Assembly: GCA_026120035.1 (NCBI GenBank)
Contig: JALRME010000011.1
Location: 496,001 to 560,000, forward strand
DNA: 64,000 nt
Direction: 5' to 3'
Source of the DNA: Coleophoma eucalyptorum
Lineage: Eukaryota; Ascomycota; Leotiomycetes; Helotiales; Dermateaceae
In this document: piece after piece, positions 54,735-64,000 of the stretch
How positions within the stretch are numbered: the stretch's first letter is position 1
How the letters are laid out: every line of letters starts with the position of its first letter
Notes under the pieces: model-generated
The model's input: only the letters and a program-made list of their open reading frames with translations
Told to the model about the DNA's origin: nothing
Databases searched by the model: none
Program-made: the position numbers and the translations under genes

Positions 54735-56766
54735 ATGGCTGAGGATCAACGGCCGTCGAATGTGGCACGATCTCCGCATTCGAGCAACATCACTCGTCAG
54801 GCTTGTGATGGCTGTCGAGTCAGGAAGACAAAATGCGACATGAGCGCCTTCACAAGCTCTCCAGGCAATGATCCAGGTACTCCTTCGTCCAGAGACGGGT
54901 CGCAAAGATGTCGAAGATGCACCCGACTAGACATCTCATGCACTTTCCTTTTACCGGTTGGTGTTCGTGGTCCACGGAAGAAGTGTGTTCTGCCATAGTT
55001 TGTTGTCTGGAAAGCCGAGCTGACAGATGATCAGGGACCCGTCGAAATCTGTGATGAGATTGTCGTTCTCGTCCGCTGCTATTTCATTCAACAAGGAGCC
55101 AAATCTGGATGCTCGGTCACTTGAGAGTCCGGAAATAGACCAAGGTCGCGACCAAGATCATCTCATGTATGACGATGACACTACTATGGCCCTTCAAGAG
55201 TCTCAATCTCATCAGATGTCTGCTTCACCACAGTCTACCATGGCTGGGCAATCGCCAGTTGCCATACGGGACCGACAATACCCGACAGACGTACTGTGTT
55301 CTAGGCCGATGCTAGTGTGTATGTTGAACGACTACCTCGACCTCATATATCCACTGATTCCAGTGGTTCATCGACCATCTTTTCGACATGATTTGGCGAA
55401 ACCGCGAGATCTAGAGGACCCGGATTTCCTAGGATTGATTGTAGCAATGTGTGCCACCATTAATGCTATAGTTCCCAGAAAGTTTAGAGAGTATCGATCG
55501 GCAGTCCCACCATTAAAGTATCAGACCCGTACAGAGATGGTCAATCACTGTTGTGATATCTATCTAGGACTGAGAGGCCCAGAGTATTTTGATGAGATCA
55601 ATTATCAGAAATGGGCGGCGTCCTACCTGCTAGCTATCGCGTTCTTTCAGATCGGACAACCAAATAGGGCTCGTATGATCGAAGTTGAAGGAATGCAGCT
55701 TGCTCGACTACTCGAAATCCACCAAATTTCCAGTTATGACGGACTGAACTGCATTGAGACTCAATTACGGAAGAAAGCATTCTGGCTAATGTTCTATGGC
55801 TACGTGTAAATTTATATTTCGTCAACGGGTTTTCTCTGTACTGATGGTATTTAGGCACTCCCAATTGCAAAATCTAAGGAAAGAGAGGCTTACCTTCCTT
55901 GACCCAATGATTTTAAATAATATTAAGCTTGAAGAGCTTATACCTTTAGAAGTTGACGACGAAATGATCCATGAAAACGTTGTTCTACCCCAGCCAGCCT
56001 CAGAACTCTCTCTCACGACGGGCTTCAATATTTCTTCTAGGATATTCTGGGTGGCGCTTACTAACATGCCAGCACAAGATAACCCCGCTGCTACGGAGCC
56101 ATGCGACTGTATGAGATCGAAGAACCCAGTACTGCAGTACAAGCATCTCGAGTCACGCCTTCAGCAATTGAAATATATGTTGGATGATGGACTTCCAATG
56201 CAGCTTCGCCAATGGTCGACCGGGAATATAGAAGATCCAGTCGAAGGCCCAGACTCCGAGCACAGAAGAGTTGTGCGCCGTCAGTTTGAAACCATGCGAG
56301 CGAATATACACGTCACTCACCTGTGGCTCCAAAGTATCATATCTGATCAGATTGAAACGATTAGACCAAGCGCAGGGCATGAAGGCCTCTCGCAAACAGC
56401 TGTTGATCAGAGACTGTTATGGGGAGCTCGGGAAGATCTTTGTCGACAACTTTTACATGTATTACATAGTATTGAAGGGGTTCATTTAGAGCCAAATGGC
56501 CATCACCTTGTAAGTCAGGCCGTTAACCCATTATGATTGAAACAAGCTCAATTATATAGACTTGCAAGGTCCGAGACGTAGCGGTCTCTCTATTAGGATG
56601 CCCATTTGAAGTTCATGAAGATGCCTCTAAAAGGGCAAGCGAATATCTTATCGAATTCACCAACATTCTTTCCCGGCTCGATAGTAGCGAGAAGATGAAT
56701 ACGCTGAGTTTACAAAGCTGGGTTGACACTGATAGAAACTCACGATATTCAAAGTCTAGGTGGTGA
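54735..56766 (+). CDS. Zn(II)2Cys6 transcription factor with enlarged zinc-cluster loop
   Basis: Exons 54735-54982, 55035-55805, 55855-56509 and 56560-56766 give 626 residues in phase. The zinc cluster is C24-x2-C27-x6-C34-x24-C59-x2-C62-x6-C69. The 24-residue loop between the third and fourth cysteines is far longer than the usual 5-12. A basic segment follows (GVRGPRKK). The fungal-specific transcription-factor domain begins near residue 175 with LNDYLDLIYPLIPVVHRPSF and continues with MIEVEGMQLARLL and a FWLMFYGYVHSQ segment. The exon 2 donor is GTAAAT at 55806. The gene is tail-to-tail with the GH3 beta-glucosidase and divergent from the phosphatase-like gene, so a local regulatory role is possible. 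The target cannot be named from sequence. Confidence 0.91.
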
Positions 56767-57172
56767 GAGGAGTGCTTCCGAAGCATTAGCATATACAAGA
56801 AACTTCTTGTTATTATCCGACAAGTAGTAGTCTAGGCCAAAATTGCGCCTCATGCTTTAATCGCCGCGTATTCGCTGCAGATACGAGGATGGTAGACAGA
56901 TCATGTTCAGCGCAATGATATAAGGAAAAGCTCGCTGTTGCTGTTGATCAACCTTAACAAAACACGAGGCACGATGAAATAGGCACCCAAAGAAGTATTC
57001 ATTTGCCGAGACTCAATATTAAATGGTCCACAATTCCTTCCGCCAAGAAATATTGTAGGATTACCCGTCATTTTCAAGACGCCTTCCTCATACAGTAAAG
57101 GAAACCGATTAGGCATCGAATTTTCAGTTGGAAGTCATGCATTTCTCTGGTCTTGTCATAATCTAAGTATAT
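56767..57172. other. Intergenic between convergent genes
   Basis: About 400 bases between the regulator's stop and the beta-glucosidase stop. No coding feature. Confidence 0.5.
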
Positions 57173-59946
57173 TTACAGCCCCAACCAAAAGCTCGTCTGC
57201 TCGACATCAAAGGTCGACTCTAAAAAGCTTCCCACACTACTGCTTCCTACCAACACCTTATAAACTCCAGCCTGGCTGCACCATTTCTCGTTATATTCAT
57301 CCCAGAAACTCGTTGCCCCGGGCAGATCAAGCACAATTTCTACGAGGGCACTCTGGCCTGGCTGCAGGAAGACTTTCTCAAAGCCCTTTAACTCTTTGGC
57401 TGGTCTTCTAATCTTTGGTGCTGTGTGTGCTAGGTAGACCTGTAACACTTCAGCACCGGCTCTGGACCCGGTGTTTGTCACTTTGGTGACGACGACAACT
57501 TCTTTGGATGAGAGTTTTTGGACCTTAAGGTCACTGTGTTGGAAAGTCGTATAAGACAGACCGTGCCCGAATGGGAAGAGTGGCTTAATACCAACCTTCT
57601 CGAAGTATCGGTATCCAACGTACACGTCTTCGCCATAAAGTACCCGGCCACCCTCTGAGCGGTAGTTGAGGTATGCCGGGTTATCTTCAAGACGGCGTGG
57701 GATGGTGAGTGGTAGCCTACCGGACTATATAATACTGAATTAGTACACCTGTCAAGTTTTTGCAAGGGAAGGCGAAATAGAACTTACGGGATTCACGTCT
57801 CCGTACAAAACATCAGCAATTCCATTGCCAGTCTCGTTTCCTCCGTACCAGGCCTGAAGTACAGCTTTCGCTTTATCTGCCCAGGGCATAGTGACCGGTG
57901 TACCACTCTGGATCACGACGACAGTATTCGGGTTGGCTTCCAAGACCTTCCAGATCAACTCATCCGAGGTCTTGGGCAAGTCCATGTGTTCTCGGTCGTC
58001 GCCTTCGGTTTCATACTCGCCACTCAAACCCGCGAAAAGCACAACCTGATCCACCGTCTTGGCCAACTCGGCAGCTTTAGCAATCGCCTCCTTAGGATCC
58101 AATTGCTTGCAACCACCGAAGCGGAAACCACCGTGCCCGAAGTCGACAGTGCCAGGTCTCTTTAATTTACTTGTCTTGGCACACCCCCATTCGACGCGTA
58201 TTCTGTACGGATTTCCGGCTTCTAATGCTTTGCTTCCGACTTCTTCTAGGGTTCCTGATCCCAGGAAACTTGGTCCAGAACGCTGATTGTCGACATTGGT
58301 AACGATCAATTCGTCGTCTACGTACAAGCGACCCGTACCTTGGAGACAGAGTCCGAAGTCATAGATTCCGCTCTCATCTGGTGTAAATATTCCCTCCGCG
58401 TTAGCGTACCAGATGGTATTTAGATCTGGGTGACTGTAGTCAATGAAAAACATCATGGAATCCGTGAGACGACGTTCCTCGAGGAGCGTCCTCTTGCTCG
58501 CCTCAGGTGGCTCATTGTAGACCTTGAGCAAGAATCCGTCTTGACCATCCTCTGTCTTCAGAAGCTTTCCCAACAGTGGTAAGGACTGATGTCCGTAAAC
58601 ACCCTGTGCGAAATCCACGCCGGCTTGTGCTTTTGCCGAAACACCCTCGAAGGGCGTAACAGTGTAATATGGGTTTAGACTCGCACTTCCACCACCACAG
58701 ATCGTTGCAATTTTGGCGTTAGGCCCAATGACAGCAATTCTTTTCTCTTTTTTGAATGGCAACACCTCTTCCTCATTCTTCAGCAACACTATGGACTGCG
58801 CTGCTACCCCTCGTAATAATTGTCGATCCTGCTCGCGGTCTAATCGATGCTCGGTTGCTGCTTCTGGTACTCCGGATTTGCTTGCTGTGTTGATCAGTTT
58901 AAGGACGGCTCGTACTCGTGCATCTAATGTTGACATCTTCACTTTGTTGGATGTAACCGCATGCGTTAATGCTGCTCCACGCCATCGCGTAGGGCCAGGC
59001 ATTTCAAGGTCCAGACCAGCTTTGATGGCGCCAGTTGTGCTGTATGTTCCAAACCTACGTTGAATTAGTCTCTTACTCTAGTTCTATTCCTAAGATAGTA
59101 TGTGGTCTTGGGAGCAGTCTTACCAGTCGCTCATGATTAACCCATCCCATTTCCATTCATCCCGAAGAATATCTTTCAGTAGGTGCGTGTTCTCTGCTGC
59201 GTGTACACCGTTCACTTGATTGTATGCTGTCATAATAGCCCCTGCGTTTGAGAGCTTGATTGCTAGCATGAAGGGGAGGAGGTAGATCTCTCTAAGTGCA
59301 CGCTCAGTGAGGATTGAGTTGACAGCCTGTAAAGAAGCCATGATTAGCATGGTAATTCCATGTCCACCAAAATATTTCACAAAAGTTAGCATAGGTAAAA
59401 CTCACCATCCTCTCATGTTCCTGGTCATTGCACACAAAATGCTTCAACGTAGCTACGATTCCACCTTCTTGTACCCCCTTACAATACATACCGGCCAGCA
59501 CACCCGACAGGTACGGATCCTCACTATAGCTCTCGAATCCTCTCCCACCGAGCGGTGCGCGTTGGATATTGATTGTCGGCCCCAGCAGCACATGGGCACC
59601 CTTTGCCTTAGCCTCCGCAGCGAGCAGATGCCCAATGGATAGCAGCAACGACTTGTCGAAAGTCGCACCGATTGCTGTTCCACATGGTAAACATGCTGCG
59701 GGCACGCCGTCGAAGAAGCGGGTTCCTCGAACCCCGTTGGGTCCGTCGGAGACGCGAATGGAAGGGATCTGAAGACGGGGAATAGGGACAGTGTGCCAAA
59801 AGTCCTTTCCTGTGAGGTGTTAGGGGTGAAATGGCTTTATAGGGTGTTGGGCTTGACGGACCAGCAGTGAGCGCTACTTTCTCATCGAGAGTTAATTGCT
59901 CTAGGAGCTCTTCAACATTGAAGGCTGGGAGGGCTTGAGAACCCAT
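57173..59946 (-). CDS. GH3 beta-glucosidase with PA14 insert, no signal peptide
   Basis: Five exons (59862-59946, 59406-59809, 59124-59326, 57788-59054, 57173-57724) give 836 residues, all in phase. Order: catalytic TIM-barrel domain with [11 protein letters not shown] and [28 protein letters not shown]; the nucleophile Asp230 in GLIMSDW; then the C-terminal GH3 sandwich ([19 protein letters not shown]), interrupted by a PA14 domain (about residues 410-560, [20 protein letters not shown]); and a fibronectin-III-like end ([12 protein letters not shown]). This is the layout of many fungal beta-glucosidases that hydrolyse cellobiose and other beta-glucosides. There is no N-terminal signal peptide, so it may act inside the cell. 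Introns 1 and the one in the MFS gene at 17238 both use GTCCGT donors. It is convergent with the zinc-cluster regulator at 54735. Confidence 0.95.
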
Positions 59947-61940
59947 TCCGTGAATTTCTTGTCAAAGTTTCTTCTTCGTTGCTCACGGCCTTGCAGATTG
60001 CAACGAGAGGGATCTCTCTTATTGGTGTAACTCCAGCAGTGGCGTAAATCTAGCAAATAGAGACCTCTTGAATACCTCTGGAGATCGTAGCTAGTAGGGC
60101 AAGGGAGCGTCAAAGAGGAGAGAGGAATGCAAGGAGAAGTCAATAGAGAGAAAAGAAAAGAATCAGATACGGAACGGACGTTCTTAAAGCCTACCTGACG
60201 TCTAATCTCAGTTATGACGGGAGCTATCCCCCACTACACCGATAGCTCTTCCATGCCAATCCACACTATACGATACGATGTCGTGTCATGCCAATCCTCC
60301 CTTCAGGCGAAACGGAGTAAAGACGGAAGAGAGCCCCAGGACCTTTCCTTGCCCTGTGTCTACCAAAGTACGGAGTAATAAATTCATGGAGGTGGGGTGT
60401 TGCTTAGTGGTGGGGAAGCTTGCACCACTGGTTTCTCCTAACCACAACAGAGCGAGCTCGCCTAAATTTCCCCGTCCTTGGGCTAAGTTGCTTCCTCCGC
60501 CCTCTCGCCTATCCCTCGCGCTTGACTTGATTATCTATTTCGCCGCGGTTCCCTATGGGATTTCTCCGCTGTTTGATTATTCATTGGCCTTTTTTTTCTG
60601 GTCCTTTTTTTTTATTCTGACTTCTCCCTTTGCTTCGTTCCTATTTCTCCGCTACCCTACCAAATCTCCATCTCTGGTTTCTCTTTTTCTTTTCCACCCT
60701 TCGGCAGTATTTCGTTTTCTTTTCTTTTTATAGGCCTTGCCTGACCGATTTGCCGGGAGTGTGGAGTTTGTGGAGTAGTGAATGACTTCATGGAGTCGGC
60801 GGGTACGGCCAACTTGGGGCTGAGAACCACTTGTTATGCGTCGGAGAACTTGCCACGAGGAAGACTGTGGCCGTTCAGCCAGTAAGTATTCTCTTCTCAG
60901 CCATGCCGAACTGCTTTCTTGCCCACCATAAGTTTTTAATTCTTTTTTGGAAATACTCCGCAAATCTCCTGTCGTTGAGCATCTTGCCCGTTGCAAATGG
61001 AGTCGTGGCACGCTATCGAAAGGTTAACGAGCAAGTCTGGCCCTTTGCATCTTGGCATCGACTAGAGGGAAACAAAGAACTCTTTTTTTTTTTCTATTTT
61101 ATCATGCAACATAATTCCTACAAACAGTGGAAAAGGCCACTCGAGAAGGAAATGGGTGAAGAAATATTTCCGTTGTCGGTTTATTCGGCCAAATCAATTG
61201 CCAGCTTGGCATTCGAATGCTTCCCCAGTGTGCAGTGTGTGGCTCGCAATGCACGAGCCGCTTGGCCTTTTTCGCTGGTTGGCTCGCTGCAAGCAATTTG
61301 CGATACTCGAAAGTTAGACTTAGGTGGTGTCCGCAACTGTGTCGCTTAACTTCCTCCAGCTCTAATTCAACGTTATTGGGCACCTATAAGTTTGTGACAT
61401 GTTCGTGGAATCGGGCGTTGCAAAATCTTTCCACCTAAAGAGGCGAAGAGTATATGTCATGTTTTCTTGTCATTCGGTTGGGTGAATTATCGGGGATTTG
61501 TTATTTGTGTTAGTGATCTCTCGCTTGGATTTCTATGCTTAAGGGGGTACATGAAGTCACTGACAGCTTATTACTATTGGATCGGGCAGTATTACTTGGG
61601 TATACGTAACCTAGGACTAGATAAAGTTAGTAAAAGTTTACTAGCATGGTAACTCCAAGTTACCGACAGGCAAAGACTCAGACTTCTTGTGGGCTCACGT
61701 GAGTTTAAAACACATCAAATCATAAATTAGAAGTCATTTGTTCTCATTAGGAACATGGCTTAGATCAGATAAGAATATTTAAACTGATCGGAATATATAA
61801 GAGACCGCTATATAGAGCGTCTGTCTTGCAGCAATATATACACAGGTGAAGGTGAAGTTGGTAAAAATACAAATCAAAATGAATCCACATGCTCGGCATG
61901 GCTACTCAATCCCCCGCAAAACTTTTGCTTTTTGTTTAAC
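59947..61940. other. Long intergenic region
   Basis: About 2 kb between the beta-glucosidase start and the stop of the secreted protein. It includes T-rich stretches near 60584-60616 and 61081-61100. Open frames of up to 172 codons on plus lack motifs and overlap antisense frames. The part next to 59946 must hold the beta-glucosidase promoter. Confidence 0.45.
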
Positions 61941-63032
61941 TTAGTAGCCATGGCCTTGGTGGCCGTGGTGGCCGTGTTGGTGGTGGCGTTGAGAGCTGCC
62001 AGTGCCAGATGGCTGAGCAGCTCCGGATCCTGAGCCGGTGGAGAAGACTCCAGTGCCATTGAATCCAGCGGCAGCAGTAGGGGCAGTGAACGAGGATGCG
62101 GCAGCAACCTTTGAGACAGAGGTGACGAAGGATGTTGGGGCGACCTTGGCAACGGTGGTAGCGGATGCGGAGGCGGAGGTGGCAGCGGCTGCGACGGTTG
62201 AAGATGCAGAAGCGCTGGAACCAGATTGCATAGCTGGAATCACGATTTCTTCAATAGTCCAGGTCAATCCTCCATCGGTGGTGACCATGTCAGAGTGGGT
62301 AACCTCATCTCCAGCACCCATGGTATCGGTGAAGGTAGGATCGGCAGCGGCAAGAATGATGGTCGAGTTGGCGTAGGTTTGGGTTGCGATGGTTCCAGAG
62401 CATTCAACGTCGTTGTAGTTGTCGCACTCAAGAGCGGTGCCCCATCCGAGCATGGGACCCGAGGTCTTGTTGTAGCTTGACAATAGCACGCCAGTCTTGG
62501 CGTTGGTCATGGTCTGAGTCCAGAGGTATGTAGATGCATCAACAAGGGTGTAGTTAAAGATGATACCATCGCTGTAGTCGGTATCGGCCGTGGTCTGGTC
62601 ACCGACCCATTGGTTGGGAAGTCCATTGGAAGCAAGTCCATAGACCTCAGAGGAGATACACCTACAGTTGAAATGTCAGACCACTCCATGTCTTCTTCAT
62701 GCCACGTACATGCAGGATACATGACTTGGGTTTACTCACCAAGAAGTGCTCGAGTCGCCACTGCACTCGCTTGCACCGTCAGGGTACGATCCGACGATAC
62801 TCTGAATGAGATCTCCGGTTCCGTTGGAAATACCCAAATAGGCGAAGAGGTAGCCACCTTGGTTAGGAATTGGCTCTCCGGGGTACATGGTTGTGGATGT
62901 GCTGATGATTTGTTGCTTAGCAGGGCCCAAACTAAAGGCTTGACCCCATGAATCACGCTTTCCAAGGTTGGAAGCGGTTGCTACAGATGCCGAAGCCAGA
63001 ACGGCGGCCATAGTAGTGGATTGAAGATGCAT
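61941..63032 (-). CDS. Secreted protein with Ser/Ala-rich stalk and His/Gly tail
   Basis: Two exons (62740-63032 and 61941-62661; intron 62662-62739) give 337 residues. The ATG at 63032 starts MHLQSTTMAAVLASASVATA, a signal peptide, and LGKRD just after is a Kex2-type site. The mature N-terminal half has conserved-looking aromatic and Cys residues (YLFAYLGISNGTGDLIQSI; CSGDSSTSWC; TLVDASTYLWTQ; WGTALECDNYNDVEC). Several NxT/S sites are present. The C-terminal half is a Ser/Ala/Thr-rich stalk, ending RHHQHGHHGHQGHGY. The stalk looks O-glycosylated and the tail could bind metal ions. No GPI signal is visible. The family is not recognised; the open exon and splice phases support a real gene. Confidence 0.85.
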
Positions 63033-63187
63033 GGTGTTGGAATGATTTTTGATCGGTTGAAGGGAAAGCGGATAATTCGAGAAGGTCCTGCCTTGGATGT
63101 CCAAAAAGAGTGTGCTGGGCAAAGTAAAGAACGTGAAATGGAGTTGCTAGAAGACTGAGAGCGCCAAGTAACGGCCATCTAGACCTC

Positions 63188-63195
63188 TTATATAT
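63188..63195 (-). promoter_or_regulatory. TATA-like element of the secreted-protein gene
   Basis: On the minus strand the sequence reads TATATAAG about 155 bases upstream of the ATG at 63032, next to a C/G run. It is a plausible core promoter. Confidence 0.4.
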
Positions 63196-63859
63196 CCCCC
63201 CCCCTAATGATATCATGATGATTGGTGGATAAAGAGCATAAGGATGTGGTGAGATGTAGGGGATGTCTATACCCCGGAGGCGCATCCGAAGTTGCTGGTT
63301 GAAAGTAGACAAGGCTGAATGGTAAAATGGTGTGAAGGGCACTATACGTGAAATGATTTGTTTCGCGTTAGTGTTTCAACAATATAAAGATCTTATGAGA
63401 TGTGGATAAACGAGAATCGGCAATGCTTTGGCCCATGCTACAATAAACAAATGCGAGGGCACAAGCGAGTACGGGAGCAGCATCTTTAGGGCAATTAAGG
63501 CTTGTTCGTCAATTGGAGTTGTCTCCACGACCTCAGTGTAGGTACTTGATACCGTCGGGCATAGTGGTTACGCAAAAGAAAAGTCCAGCGCATATGTAAA
63601 AACAATATCCAATGCCGAGGTCTGTTTAAGGAGAAGTAGATCAGCGGGGAGATCGTCGCTACCATTCAGAACATAGAGACCCCAGTTAATGGCAAAGCAA
63701 TCCCTGGCGGACATTTTACATCAAAGGGCTTTTGGCCCATGCCTTCGTGGATGGTTTTCACCACAGACGAGAAGACAGGGCACGGTTTGTTGATCCTAAC
63801 TGTGTTCTAGATTCACCATCGCGCCGGCTGTTGAAGCACTTGCTTCATTACCGATATCT

Positions 63860-64000
63860 ATCCGACCTTTTTTGTACTAATTTTTGGATTGCGGTGCAAG
63901 CATAGCATCCTCCTTAACATATTTTGTCGTGATCCAACCTTTCTCTTTATTACTTGTTGGATTGTAGTACAAGCATGAAATCCTCCTCAGCATCTTGTGA
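63860..64000 (+). repeat. Imperfect 72-base direct duplication
   Basis: The stretch starting at 63860 (ATCCGACCTTTTTT) is repeated from 63932 (ATCCAACCTTTCTC). Both units share TTGGATTG, CAAGCAT and ATCCTCCT at matching offsets. The second unit runs to the window edge, so more copies may follow. Confidence 0.7.

Larger units (their letters stand above)
63033..64000. other. Intergenic at the window's right edge
   Basis: About 970 bases with no supported gene. It holds a C10 run at 63196-63205, a TATA-like element, and an imperfect 72-base direct duplication reaching the window end. Confidence 0.5.

Noticed and set aside
60278..61349. Plus-strand ORFs of 151 and 172 codons
   Set aside because: Low-complexity Phe/Leu/Ser content from T-rich runs; no domain and no coherent splicing.
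1..64000. tRNA genes, CRISPR arrays, intact transposons
   Set aside because: I looked for B-box-like GGTTCGANTCC cores, regularly spaced palindromic repeats and transposase or reverse-transcriptase motifs and found none. A covariance-model scan would be needed to exclude tRNAs fully.

Overview
The window comes from the nuclear genome of a filamentous ascomycete (Pezizomycotina). The evidence is short introns of about 45-130 bp with GT(A/G)NGT donors, CTNAC-like branch sites and CAG/TAG acceptors; two Zn(II)2Cys6 regulators; a group I G-alpha ending in CGLI; an FWD-1-like F-box/WD40 protein; and CDC24. A Leotiomycete fits the gene content and style, but that is a guess. No rRNA, tRNA, CRISPR array, virus or intact transposon was seen. 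Coordinates of multi-exon genes span start codon to stop codon; exon limits are in the evidence text and were read by eye from splice signals and frame continuity.

Layout. 0-5 kb: the 3' part of a G-protein alpha subunit, an unrecognised multi-exon gene, and a DUF1771-Smr protein on the minus strand with a prenylation-type C-terminus. 5-11 kb: a Zn2Cys6 regulator and an allantoate-permease-family transporter in tandem. 11-22 kb: a C2H2 zinc-finger protein, a possible small gene, a monocarboxylate-type transporter, a decayed coding stretch, a seven-exon small secreted protein, and an unusual short-repeat array. 22-36 kb is a housekeeping block: KTI12 (Elongator cofactor), an F-box/WD40 protein, CDC24 (Cdc42 GEF), the mitochondrial ribosomal protein Mrp10, and a large disordered basic/acidic protein. 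37-47 kb: an L-serine/threonine dehydratase, a small mitochondrial membrane protein, a disordered nuclear-type protein, a DUF1992 (DNAJC28-like) mitochondrial protein and a Cnn_1N (centrosomin motif) protein. 47-49.5 kb: repeat-bearing and apparently empty. 49.5-60 kb: an accessory-looking group made of a flavin monooxygenase, a histidine-phosphatase-family secreted protein, a second Zn2Cys6 regulator and a GH3 beta-glucosidase with a PA14 insert. 62-63 kb: a secreted protein with a Ser/Ala-rich stalk and a His/Gly tail.

How they fit together. G-alpha and CDC24 act in polarity and signalling. The Cnn_1N protein points to microtubule nucleation. KTI12 and Mrp10 act in translation (cytosolic tRNA modification and mitochondrial ribosome). 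The two regulators each sit beside an uptake or catabolic gene (permease; beta-glucosidase), which suggests local pathway control, but that is inference. No wholly new multi-gene system could be demonstrated. The most interesting leads are single features: the Smr-CaaX protein, the symmetric GCCTGGGTA array, the enlarged loop in the second zinc cluster, the drifted histidine-phosphatase motifs, and two secreted proteins of unassigned family.
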